Positions 18,270 through 26,404 of a DNA stretch of 35,601 bases are shown in pieces (the stretch's first letter is position 1; every line of letters starts with the position of its first letter). The notes beneath the pieces were generated by a model. It was given only the letters and a program-made list of their open reading frames with translations, was not told the DNA's origin and searched no databases. The position numbers were made by a program, and so were the translations under genes. Source of the DNA: Candidatus Iainarchaeum sp. (lineage in GTDB: Archaea; Iainarchaeota; Iainarchaeia; Iainarchaeales; SKW153); NCBI GenBank assembly GCA_026414365.1, contig JAOAJD010000001.1, forward strand, positions 378,144-413,744, given 5' to 3'.

Positions 18270-19096
18270 GCTTCCGCCTTCATCTCTAAAACTTCATTAA
18301 GAGTAAACACAGGTCCTTCTATACAAGCATATTTTGTACTAATGTTACAATGCATACATTTACCAAATCCACAAAACATCAATCTTTCTAAAGATACAAA
18401 AATATCGTCTTGATTTACCCCCAAACTAATTAATTTCTTAGCACAATTTTCTATCATCTTTTCTGGACCACACAAAGCAACTGTTGTCTTTTTGTAATCT
18501 AAATCTGTTTTGTCTAAATAATCTGTGACAAGTCCGTGGCATATTAGTTCATCTTCGCATTTTTCGTCAGTAGTTAATACTATATTTATTTTTCCGCTTT
18601 CTTTCCATTTGTTTATTTCTCTTGTATAACAAAAAGAGTTTTTATTTTTAGTTCCATAAATCAACCATATTTTCCCAAAAGATTCTCTTTCATCTAATAA
18701 AGCGTTAACTAAACATCTTAGAGGGGCTATTCCAGTACCTCCTGCAACTATTAATATATCTTTACCTTTCATCCTCATATATGGAAAGGCTCTCCCAAAA
18801 GGTCCTCTTATACCAACAATATCCCCTATTTTTAGGTTATGCATCGCACTACTTGTGTTACCTACTTTTGCAACACTAACCTCAAAAAATCTTTTTTCAT
18901 GGTGGCTTGAAGATATACCTAAAGGGATCTCTCCATAGCCAAAAATACTTACCATCACAAATTTACCAGGAAAAAAGAAAAACTTTTTTTTTGCTTCATC
19001 ATCTATTAACTCTAATCTGAATGTTTTGATATTGTTTGTCTCATCGATTATTTCAATTACTCTTGCTTTTGTTGGCAACATCTTATTTTCCATCAT
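18266..19096 (-). CDS. hydG: Sulfhydrogenase gamma subunit, FAD/NAD(P)-binding with [2Fe-2S]
   Basis: The protein belongs to the ferredoxin reductase / PyrK-like family and carries electrons between NAD(P)H and the iron-sulfur subunits. An FAD-binding beta barrel occupies about residues 10-100, followed by the nucleotide-binding motif GGTGIAPLRCL (119-129). The C-terminal cluster CGFGKCMHC...C (C242, C247, C250, C258) is the [2Fe-2S] site of this family. Length 276 is typical. Tandem ATGs sit at 19096 and 19093 behind an AGGGGAT signal, so the start may be one codon in. It overlaps hydB by 14 nt and hydD by 4 nt. Confidence 0.94.
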   Translation of the reverse strand: MMENKMLPTKARVIEIIDETNNIKTFRLELIDDEAKKKFFFFPGKFVMVSIFGYGEIPLGISSSHHEKRFFEVSVAKVGNTSSAMHNLKIGDIVGIRGPFGRAFPYMRMKGKDILIVAGGTGIAPLRCLVNALLDERESFGKIWLIYGTKNKNSFCYTREINKWKESGKINIVLTTDEKCEDELICHGLVTDYLDKTDLDYKKTTVALCGPEKMIENCAKKLISLGVNQDDIFVSLERLMFCGFGKCMHCNISTKYACIEGPVFTLNEVLEMKAEA

Positions 19097-20108
19097 ATCC
19101 CCTTATTTTTTTTATAATTTCAACTATGTTTATTTTTACAGGGCACACATCTATGCATCTTCCGCAACCAACGCATTTTATCATTTTATTTCTCACTAAA
19201 GAATAATAAAAATTATGGCAAACAAACTGTCTTAACTTTGCTTTATTGCTTTTCCTAAATACAAAATCTCTTGAAATTCTACTAAATCTATCTAAAAAGC
19301 ATGAATCTAAACATTTCAATCTTCTTGACTTTTTGTCATCAAAACCTAACTCATCTTTGACATAGAAACAATAACAACTTGGACAAACTTGTGTGCAAGA
19401 AGTACAATTTAAACATCTTTCTGCTTCCTCTTGCCAAACTTTGCTTTCGAAATTTTTCTCTAACAATTCCTCTATTTTTTCAACATTTATTTTATTTTTA
19501 CACTCGAAGCTTATTTGTTTTGGTTCTTTATCTGTCTTTTCTAAGATTTTTCTTATTCCATCTTTTTCTAATAAATTCTTTCCAATATTACTACCCTCTC
19601 TCACTAAAAAACCTTCTTTTATTTTTGTAAGACATATATCGTATCCTTTTGCTATGTTTGTTCCTAAATAGCTACAAAAACAACTTTTATTACATGCTTC
19701 CAAGCAATCAATAGCTATTAATATAGTATTTTTTCTTCTTGCTTCATAATTTTTGTCTGGGTACATATATTTTATTAAAACCTCATCCAAAAAAAGTAGA
19801 GCATTTAAGTCACATGGTCTTATACCAAAAATAATTCTCTTTTCGTTATTTAGAACTTCTTTTATTATAACTTCATTCTCTGATTTTTCAAAATTGGCAA
19901 TTTCTTCAATCTCTGGCAAGAAATATTTCTTTGGTGAAAAGTCTGTTCTTCCTTCAATTATTATCTCTTTATCTTTGTTTTTTTCATATTCATCATAATA
20001 AATAGTCCCGTCATCTTTTTGTATAGGTACAATAACCTTCAGCTTAGCTTCATTTTGTGATAAAGCATCTATAAAGTTTCTCAGATTTTGTTTTTTTAGT
20101 AGGAACAT
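19083..20108 (-). CDS. hydB: Sulfhydrogenase beta subunit, 4Fe-4S ferredoxin type
   Basis: This is the first gene of the hydrogenase operon and encodes the subunit with two [4Fe-4S] sites: C232, C235, C238, C242 (CLNCTSCTQVC) and C312, C315, C318, C322 (CVGCGRCIDVC). The N-terminal half has the family motif GIRPCDL (95-101) and an extra Cys group CLEACNKSCFC (135-145). The length of 341 is normal for the HydB/AsrA-like family. Together with HydG it forms the part that in Pyrococcus was linked to sulfur reduction. TTGTGAT upstream of the ATG serves as ribosome binding site. The start is at 20108, and the upstream gap is shared with a divergent gene. Confidence 0.94.
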   Translation of the reverse strand: MFLLKKQNLRNFIDALSQNEAKLKVIVPIQKDDGTIYYDEYEKNKDKEIIIEGRTDFSPKKYFLPEIEEIANFEKSENEVIIKEVLNNEKRIIFGIRPCDLNALLFLDEVLIKYMYPDKNYEARRKNTILIAIDCLEACNKSCFCSYLGTNIAKGYDICLTKIKEGFLVREGSNIGKNLLEKDGIRKILEKTDKEPKQISFECKNKINVEKIEELLEKNFESKVWQEEAERCLNCTSCTQVCPSCYCFYVKDELGFDDKKSRRLKCLDSCFLDRFSRISRDFVFRKSNKAKLRQFVCHNFYYSLVRNKMIKCVGCGRCIDVCPVKINIVEIIKKIRGYDGK

Positions 20109-20192
20109 AAAGTATCACAAGTGTCATAAAAAATAACCAAATTATACTAGTTATTATATTAATAAAAATATAAATAAACAAAAATAAAAAAA

Positions 20193-20202
20193 TTTATAAA
20201 TA
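20193..20202 (+). promoter_or_regulatory. Candidate archaeal TATA box (TTTATAAATA)
   Basis: A clean TTTATAAATA lies 80 bp before the ATG of the exported protein at 20282, in the 173-bp gap shared with hydB. A start of transcription about 25 bp downstream would give a leader of roughly 55 nt with a weak AAAGGT before the ATG. Its core TTTATAAA is self-complementary, so it could also feed the hydrogenase operon on the other strand, but AT-richness makes other boxes possible. Confidence 0.45.
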
Positions 20203-20281
20203 GGAAAAGTAGTATTTAGATTATAATAACTAAAAATTTATTTTAATTTTTTAAGAGATTTAAAAAAATAAAGGTATATTT

Positions 20282-21679
20282 ATGCTATTAATAGAAAAAG
20301 AGTCGAAAAAAAAACAGTTTGTTTTTTTAGTGTTAATTTTATTTGTTCTTTTTATTAGCATTTTTGTTTCTTCTTTTGTTCCGCCAAACACGCCTAATCC
20401 CGGTCATGTGTTAGGTTATTTAGATAAAGGTGTTGTTTATATCAAAGTGGGCGGAGGAAACATTTTGGTTTTAGATAAAGGCGATGATAATTCTTCATAC
20501 TTGGGAGTATTAACAAAAATAAGCGATGATAAATATTCATACGAAGGTATTAGAATTTTCGATAGAGGGATAGTTTTCAGACTGTCGAATACAATGGAAA
20601 GCGAACCACAAATGATTGGAATAGTTGGAGTTAAAGATACAAATACATATTTAGGTTATAGGGGACATGATGAAAATTTTGCTTTTTTTGGACTAATTAG
20701 TCAGTTGCCAGAAGTAGAATCTTTCAATGACTATATTTATCACCCTATTATGTTGTGGTTCTTCCCAAAAGTTTTGAATATTACTAGTGGAGATATAAAT
20801 ATTAATAGTAAGGATACTAGGATTAATTATTATAAAATTGCCACAGATGTTGTAAAGACTGTTTATAATAATAATGTTCAGGATACTAATCTATTGTCTA
20901 TTAGAAATACTTATGATGACACTTCCACAAGTTGGAATTATCCTGTAATTATAAATGATGACACTGAAATATATGGTACGTTAAGAACTAATCCAGATTG
21001 GCAACATTGGAGAAGAGATGTTTATATTTATGTAGACAGAGATCTTGGATTGTTAAACAAAATTTATCTTAATGCGTCTGAACAATATTTTCTTACTAAA
21101 CTTGATGAAGTTAAATCTGATTGCAATAAAATAAAACAGCAAATAAGGGAAAATAAAATAAATATACCATCCAAAAATATACTTAGCAGAAGTTGGTTTG
21201 ACCGTAGTTTTCCTTATTATAAAGATATAGATAATCTTATGATTGATAGCATAGTATTAGTACAATATGAAAAAAATGCAACACAAGACAGATCCATAGC
21301 TTATGTAACAAGCGATATTCTTTCTGATATAAATTATTGTGTTAACGGTGATCCAAATACCCTATTTTACCGAAATAGTGATAATACTTATTTTGACCTT
21401 GATGGGAGAGTATTATACTGTCCTGGAAATATAAAACAATTAAATAATCCTAATTTCTTTATACAGGATTTTAATTATAGTGGTTTTTTTGGTTCTCTTG
21501 GAATAGTAGATTCTTGTGAAGCAATTTGTGTAGATTGTTTTGGTGATATTGATGGTGATGGTAATAAAACAGATCCTGTAATAATCTTCGGTACTATTAA
21601 AGTGACTCCATCACATTGTATGATGAAAGCACGAATTCCTCCTGGAGCTTCGGTGTTAGTGAGGTTAACATGTAGGTGA
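20282..21679 (+). CDS. Exported protein of unknown function (465 aa) with a DxDGDG loop
   Basis: I do not recognise the family. A Lys-rich start and hydrophobic helix (about residues 13-34) form a signal peptide or anchor. The following Gly-rich strand (VGGGNILVLDKGDD) and repeated beta-strand patterns suggest a beta-rich fold, with a charged helical part near residues 270-310. Near the C-terminus, GDIDGDGNKTDPV (from residue 421) resembles an EF-hand-like or dockerin-like calcium loop, and nearby Cys (SCEAICVDC) may pair. It is the first of three exported-protein genes; the next starts 6 nt after its stop. No membrane helix is seen at the C-terminus. Confidence 0.7.
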   Translation: MLLIEKESKKKQFVFLVLILFVLFISIFVSSFVPPNTPNPGHVLGYLDKGVVYIKVGGGNILVLDKGDDNSSYLGVLTKISDDKYSYEGIRIFDRGIVFRLSNTMESEPQMIGIVGVKDTNTYLGYRGHDENFAFFGLISQLPEVESFNDYIYHPIMLWFFPKVLNITSGDININSKDTRINYYKIATDVVKTVYNNNVQDTNLLSIRNTYDDTSTSWNYPVIINDDTEIYGTLRTNPDWQHWRRDVYIYVDRDLGLLNKIYLNASEQYFLTKLDEVKSDCNKIKQQIRENKINIPSKNILSRSWFDRSFPYYKDIDNLMIDSIVLVQYEKNATQDRSIAYVTSDILSDINYCVNGDPNTLFYRNSDNTYFDLDGRVLYCPGNIKQLNNPNFFIQDFNYSGFFGSLGIVDSCEAICVDCFGDIDGDGNKTDPVIIFGTIKVTPSHCMMKARIPPGASVLVRLTCR

Positions 21680-21685
21680 TTTTAA

Positions 21686-22159
21686 GTGAAAGCGAAATAT
21701 TTTGTTTTATTTATCATATTTTTGATATTCGCATTTAATGATTTGTTTGGTTACGACATACCTGAGAATATAATAAATAATATACCACAAAACCAGTCCA
21801 ATCCTATTGAGGTGCCTCAAGATTTTGGTGGGGATAATGATACATTTCGTGGTGTCGAGTGGGTTGAGAACACAGTTATCGGTAATACAAGTGATACAAA
21901 TATTGTTGATAAAAATGCTAGTGGGCCAACTCGAAATTTGCCTAATAATCAAACAAATCAATTAGCTCAGAGCCAAAATATCAAAAACATGCAAGAAGAA
22001 ATAAAAATACAACAAGAATTGCAAGCACAAACACTAAGAAAATTAAACGAGGTTGAAAATAGATCTAATACTTTGTTTTTGGTGGTTATTTTTTTAGGCT
22101 TGATTTTAATAGTCTTAATTGCAATAATTTTCTTTAAGCTTTTCAGAAGTCCGTATTAA
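21686..22159 (+). CDS. Small secreted protein anchored by a C-terminal helix (157 aa), GTG start
   Basis: A signal peptide (residues 1-22) is followed by a low-complexity region rich in Asn, Gln, Pro and Thr (about 25-95), a short coiled coil (about 95-128, EEIKIQQELQAQTLRKLNEV) and a C-terminal membrane helix (about 131-152). The layout suggests an extracellular flexible stalk with a helical oligomerising part close to the membrane. The GTG start is supported by an AGGTGAT Shine-Dalgarno that overlaps the stop codon of the gene before it, so the two are translationally coupled. I recognise no family. Confidence 0.72.
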   Translation: MKAKYFVLFIIFLIFAFNDLFGYDIPENIINNIPQNQSNPIEVPQDFGGDNDTFRGVEWVENTVIGNTSDTNIVDKNASGPTRNLPNNQTNQLAQSQNIKNMQEEIKIQQELQAQTLRKLNEVENRSNTLFLVVIFLGLILIVLIAIIFFKLFRSPY

Positions 22160-22199
22160 ATATTATTTTATTTAATATAAAAATAAATGGTTAGCATCT

Positions 22200-23177
22200 A
22201 TGAACTTTAAGAATATTTTTTACTTTAGATCTTTGGTTTATTATAAAAAATTTTATAAGATCCTAATTTTACTTGTTTTTCTTAATTTTTCTTTAAATGC
22301 TTTTGCTGAGAATTGTCAAATAAGAGAAAGTTGTAGTAGTGATTTTATTCCAATTTTTTCAGTGAGTGGTCAAAGTAATGCGCATGCAAGTATAAATCCT
22401 AACTATTATACATATAAAGTGTGTTGTCCTAATAGAATATCAGGTAATAATTTGGGAGTTTTGTCACTATCTAATCAAAATAATGCACATATAGGTAGTT
22501 TTAATATTATTTATCCTAACAAGATTTATGTTAATAGTTCTTATGTTATTATTAGAGATAGTTGCTTAGCTGATGAAATTTGTTTAGTTAGTTTTAAAGG
22601 TTTCTATAATCAACAACTTGGTTTGTTTTGGAATGCTCATATTTATGATTGTTCTTGTAATAATTGTAAAAAAGTTTGTTTAAGTAATGCTCCTTTTTTA
22701 GATGTTTGGGATGTAGAAATAAATACAGATAAAAAGCTTTATTATGTTGGGGATACTGTAAGAATAACAATATCTGTTACTAATAAATCAAATATTCGAC
22801 AGAGTTTACTAAATCCAGATAATACCCTAGAACTTCATATTAGTTTTAATCCTCAATTAAGTAGACTAGCAGCGTTATATCCATCTCCCAATAATCCAAG
22901 TTACGAAATACAGCCTTTTGAAAGACTTAATTATATTATCAATTACGATTTAGTTGAACAAGATGCGCGTAATCCTTTATATAAGATAGATGTAAATATT
23001 GATGCTGCTCCAAATGAAACATACTTAGAAAATAATCAAGATTCAACAACTTTTTATGTTATACAAAGAATATCTTCAATTCCCGATATTAACGAGTGGT
23101 TAGTGCTTTTATTAGGATTACTTGTAGTTTATATAATTAGCAGAGAGAAGAAAAAAAGACAAGAGAAATATTCTTAA
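22200..23177 (+). CDS. Secreted Cys-rich protein with repeated NAH motifs and a C-terminal anchor (325 aa)
   Basis: A signal peptide (about residues 19-37) precedes a Cys-rich N-terminal domain with two related segments, FSVSGQSNAHAS and LSLSNQNNAHIG, and a third NAH in FWNAHI (NAH at 60, 95 and 145). Cysteines include C75 and C76 in YKVCCPN. I recall similar NAH/VCC segments in other DPANN surface proteins. Residues about 165-290 look like a CARDB-type Ig fold. The C-terminus has PDINEW (295-300), a short hydrophobic helix and a basic tail (REKKKR), a layout like sortase-type sorting signals. It is third in a plus-strand cluster of exported proteins and converges on pgk with no gap. Confidence 0.72.
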   Translation: MNFKNIFYFRSLVYYKKFYKILILLVFLNFSLNAFAENCQIRESCSSDFIPIFSVSGQSNAHASINPNYYTYKVCCPNRISGNNLGVLSLSNQNNAHIGSFNIIYPNKIYVNSSYVIIRDSCLADEICLVSFKGFYNQQLGLFWNAHIYDCSCNNCKKVCLSNAPFLDVWDVEINTDKKLYYVGDTVRITISVTNKSNIRQSLLNPDNTLELHISFNPQLSRLAALYPSPNNPSYEIQPFERLNYIINYDLVEQDARNPLYKIDVNIDAAPNETYLENNQDSTTFYVIQRISSIPDINEWLVLLLGLLVVYIISREKKKRQEKYS

Positions 23178-24383
23178 TTATTTATTACCTAAAACACTCT
23201 TAAATTTATTATAGCTTAGCTCTAAAGCCTTTATGGCAATCAACTCTTTCCCTTCCATTAATTCTAATGATGCTCCGCCTCCAGTAGAAACCAAAGTCAT
23301 CTTATCCTCCAGCTTAAATTTATCAACTGCAGCAGCAGAATCTCCACCACCAACTATTTTTATACAATTCTTATTCGCTATAAATTCAGCAATTTGTTTT
23401 GTCCCATTTGCAAAATCATCTGTTTCAAATACTCCTAAAGGACCATTCCATACAATAGTATTTGCTTTGTTAAGTTCGTTTTTATAGATTTCGATTGTTT
23501 TTGGCCCAATATCAACTCCACTATATTCTTGTGGTATTTTGTCAATGTCAACAATTTTTTTCTCAGATCCTTGCTTAATTTCTTTTGCAACAACACAATC
23601 AACAGGCAATATGATTTTTTTACTTGTTTTTATTTCCTCTACAAGTTCCTTAAATTCCTTAACACCTTCTTCATCTACTTTTGACTTTCCAACATTATAG
23701 CCAAATTGCTTTAATAAAGTAAATGCCAAAGCACCACCGATTAAAACCTTATCCGCTTTTTTCATCATATTTTTTACAGCATTCAATTTATCTGCTTTAG
23801 CACCAGCAATTATAGATACCATTGGTCTTTTAGGGTTTTCAATCGAGTCTTTTATTAATCTTAACTCTCTTTCTAAACCTTCGCTAGCACAAGCAGGAAT
23901 TAGTAAAGGCAACTCATACATAGATGCGTGTTTTCTATGACAGTTGCTAAAAGCATCATTTACATACAAATCTGCTTGTTTTGCTAATAATTCTGCAAAT
24001 CTCATTCTTTCATTGTCATCCTTTGATTTTTCACCTTTATTAAACCTGAGATTTTCTAAAAAAACAATTTTTTTATCTTCAAAGCCTTTTGTGTCCCAAC
24101 CATTTATGTAAAAAACTTCTTGTTTTAGAAGTTGAGAAAGTCTCTCAGCAACTTTTTTTGTACTTAATCTTTTATCTATTTTGTCTGGATCTGGTCTGCC
24201 AATATGACATATCAAAATAATTTGTTTTGGTTTTTGTGACAATATTTTTTTTATTGTAGGCACAGAATTTTTTATTCTTCTATCATCAGTTATATTTCCG
24301 TTTTCATCCAAAGGAACATCTGCACCTAATCTAACAATAACTTTTTTTCCTTCAAAGTTAAAATCATTCATTTTAAAATACAT
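23178..24383 (-). CDS. pgk: Phosphoglycerate kinase, bacterial-like type
   Basis: The enzyme catalyses ATP-forming transfer from 1,3-bisphosphoglycerate in lower glycolysis. Visible motifs: VRLGADVPL with DDRRI (N-terminal substrate region), CHIGRPD, the hinge and nucleotide motifs WNGPLGVFE and GGGDSAAAV, and STGGGASLELMEG. The layout resembles bacterial rather than classical archaeal enzymes. In the first motif, normally VRVDFNVP, the Asp that contacts substrate is Gly and the Asn is Asp. I put the start at the ATG at 24383, since AAGGTGG lies 5 nt upstream; the ATG at 24413 would add ten residues without such a signal. Its upstream region is shared with the divergent isomerase gene. Confidence 0.93.
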   Translation of the reverse strand: MYFKMNDFNFEGKKVIVRLGADVPLDENGNITDDRRIKNSVPTIKKILSQKPKQIILICHIGRPDPDKIDKRLSTKKVAERLSQLLKQEVFYINGWDTKGFEDKKIVFLENLRFNKGEKSKDDNERMRFAELLAKQADLYVNDAFSNCHRKHASMYELPLLIPACASEGLERELRLIKDSIENPKRPMVSIIAGAKADKLNAVKNMMKKADKVLIGGALAFTLLKQFGYNVGKSKVDEEGVKEFKELVEEIKTSKKIILPVDCVVAKEIKQGSEKKIVDIDKIPQEYSGVDIGPKTIEIYKNELNKANTIVWNGPLGVFETDDFANGTKQIAEFIANKNCIKIVGGGDSAAAVDKFKLEDKMTLVSTGGGASLELMEGKELIAIKALELSYNKFKSVLGNK

Positions 24384-24514
24384 CTTTCCACCTTTTGTCA
24401 AACAAGCATCCAAAATAATAATAGTTTTAATTCATTAAAATATTTAAATCTAGTTTCACCCATTAAAAAATCTTTTTGCTAAAGTTTTAAAGTTTTCTTT
24501 TAATAGCTATTCTT
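24384..24514. promoter_or_regulatory. Divergent promoter region of pgk and the isomerase gene
   Basis: 131 bp separate the two divergent glycolytic genes. AT-only stretches such as ATTTAAATATTTTAAT (on the minus strand, about 24435-24450) could be TATA boxes for either direction. No repressor-like inverted repeat stands out. Confidence 0.35.
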
Positions 24515-25279
24515 ATGGCATTAAGAAAAATTTCTCTAAAACAAGATAAATACTTAGATATATATGTCAAAGGCAATAAATTGTTTTTTGGTGGGAATTG
24601 TATTAATGTTAAGCCCGATATAAGAACTATTGAACAAATGAGAGATGTACTTTTAGATGAAGAAATTTCAGGGCCAAGAGAATGTTATTACATGTACCGA
24701 GGTGTTTGTAACAGAAGACATGCGAAAAAGATTTCAGATAGTGACTTTCGATATGATATTACAATACTCCCTCCTCTTTTTTTAGGAAACGAATTTAATA
24801 AAACTTATGGGCATTATCACCCAAAAGCTAAAAATGGAAATTCTAAGCTATCATATCCAGAGATATATGAAGTTTTGCATGGCAAAGCTCTTTTTATTTT
24901 ACAAAAAGAAGATTTTTCCAAGGTTTATTTTATTAAAGCTAAAAAAGGTGAAAAAGTTTTGGTATTACCTAATTATGGTCATGTTACTATTAATGATTCA
25001 TATAAATGCTTAGTTTTGGCAAATTGGGTATATTCTGGTTTTAATAGCGATTATACAATTTTTAAGGAGAGACATGGCGCTATGTTTTATAAAACTAGGG
25101 AAGGTATAATAAAGAATAAAAATTATTCTAATATTCCAGATATTTTCTTTCTTAGACCTAAAGAATTATTCAGTTTTAAATCAAATAAGCCAATATATAA
25201 CTTTGTAGATGATTTAGAAGGAATCACGTTTCTAAAAAATCCTGATTTAATCTATGATAAAATAAAAGATTTATTGTGA
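24515..25279 (+). CDS. pgiA: Glucose-6-phosphate isomerase, cupin type
   Basis: The enzyme interconverts glucose 6-phosphate and fructose 6-phosphate with a metal in a cupin barrel. The motif GHYHPKA places ligands H100 and H102; E116 lies in the following PEIYEVLHGKA strand and H156 in NYGHVTIN, matching the His-His-Glu-His set of the Pyrococcus enzyme. N-terminal residues up to about 75 form the family-specific extension. The length of 254 is longer than the minimal enzyme of about 190 residues, with an extra C-terminal part from about 200. This is the archaeal, non-homologous isomerase. It is divergent from pgk and close to gap, giving a small glycolytic cluster. Confidence 0.9.
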   Translation: MALRKISLKQDKYLDIYVKGNKLFFGGNCINVKPDIRTIEQMRDVLLDEEISGPRECYYMYRGVCNRRHAKKISDSDFRYDITILPPLFLGNEFNKTYGHYHPKAKNGNSKLSYPEIYEVLHGKALFILQKEDFSKVYFIKAKKGEKVLVLPNYGHVTINDSYKCLVLANWVYSGFNSDYTIFKERHGAMFYKTREGIIKNKNYSNIPDIFFLRPKELFSFKSNKPIYNFVDDLEGITFLKNPDLIYDKIKDLL

Positions 25280-25323
25280 ATTATTTTAAAATTCCAGTTA
25301 TTTATTAGACTATACAACTTAGC

Positions 25324-26316
25324 TTATGATATCCATTTTTTTATTAACTCTACCATTCTCCTTGCATATGCTGCTTCATTATCATACCATGCTAAGACCT
25401 TTACTAAATTTCCTCCTAAAACCATAGTACTTTGTGCATCAAAAACTGATGAATGGAGATTTCCTATTATGTCTGATGAAACTAACGGATCTTCAGAATA
25501 TTCTAAAATTCCTTTTAACTCTCTTTCGGCAGCTTCCTTCATTGCTTTGTTTATTTCTTCAACACTGGCATTTTTCTCTAGTTCAGCAACTAAATCAACT
25601 AAGGAACCATCCGCTACAGGAACTCTAATTGCAATTCCATCTACTTTTCCTTTTAGTTCGGGAATTACTTTTGCAGCAGCCTTTGATGCACCAGTAGATG
25701 TTGGGATTATATTAATTGCAGCAGCTCTTGCTCTTCTTATATCTTTATGATTAACATCTAAAATAACTTGGTCATTAGTATAAGCATGTACTGTTGTCAT
25801 AAATGCACGTTTTATTTTAAATTTATCGTTAAGCACTTTAACTACAGGCATTAAACAGTTAGTAGTGCAAGAAGCACAATCTAGAATTGTTTCATCTTTA
25901 TTTATTTCATTCTCATTGACTCCTAATACAATACTTTTTACAGGCGCATCGCCTTTTGCTGGTGCCGATATCAAAACTTTTTTAGCACCTGCTTTTATAT
26001 GCTGTTCTGCTTCTTCCCTCTTTCTGAATTTACCCGTACACTCTGCCACAATATCTATTTTCAAATCTCTCCAAGGTAGCTTAGCAGGTTCTTTTTCTGA
26101 GAAAAATTTTATTTCTCTTCCATCAACAATTAAACAATTATTTCTGACTTCTACCTTTCCTTCGAATTTACCATGAACAGAATCATATTTTAATAAATGA
26201 GCCGCTGTATTAACATCTCCCAAATCATTTATTGCCACAATATTCAACTCTTTATAACCTAGTCTAAAAAACAATCTGCCAATTCTTCCAAAACCGTTTA
26301 TTGCCACATTTACCAT
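25324..26316 (-). CDS. gap: Glyceraldehyde-3-phosphate dehydrogenase, type I (bacterial-like)
   Basis: The Rossmann start VNVAINGFGRIGRL, acidic residue in AINDLGD, catalytic ASCTTNCL (Cys150 from the chosen start) and TTVHAYTNDQ with the catalytic His identify a type I phosphorylating enzyme, unlike the type II enzyme of most archaea. Length is 330 residues. The ATG at 26316 is chosen because GAGGTG lies 7 nt upstream; an in-frame TTG at 26331 would add five residues and bury the signal in the coding part. It lies 88 nt downstream of coaBC on the same strand. With pgk nearby it supplies the ATP-forming pair of lower glycolysis and the NADH the hydrogenase could use. Confidence 0.95.
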   Translation of the reverse strand: MVNVAINGFGRIGRLFFRLGYKELNIVAINDLGDVNTAAHLLKYDSVHGKFEGKVEVRNNCLIVDGREIKFFSEKEPAKLPWRDLKIDIVAECTGKFRKREEAEQHIKAGAKKVLISAPAKGDAPVKSIVLGVNENEINKDETILDCASCTTNCLMPVVKVLNDKFKIKRAFMTTVHAYTNDQVILDVNHKDIRRARAAAINIIPTSTGASKAAAKVIPELKGKVDGIAIRVPVADGSLVDLVAELEKNASVEEINKAMKEAAERELKGILEYSEDPLVSSDIIGNLHSSVFDAQSTMVLGGNLVKVLAWYDNEAAYARRMVELIKKWIS

Positions 26317-26404
26317 TCTCACACCTCTCAAAGATTAAGTTTATTTTTTTTAAATAATTTTCTGTTCATACTTTCTCATATTTAACTTTTTTAGCTTTTT
26401 GTAA

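Noticed and set aside
20109-20281. ACTAGT palindrome in the hydB upstream region as an operator
   Set aside because: Symmetry extends only six bases, which is expected by chance.
25469-26176. Long plus-strand frames opposite gap
   Set aside because: They are antisense shadows; the minus-strand enzyme is certain from its motifs.
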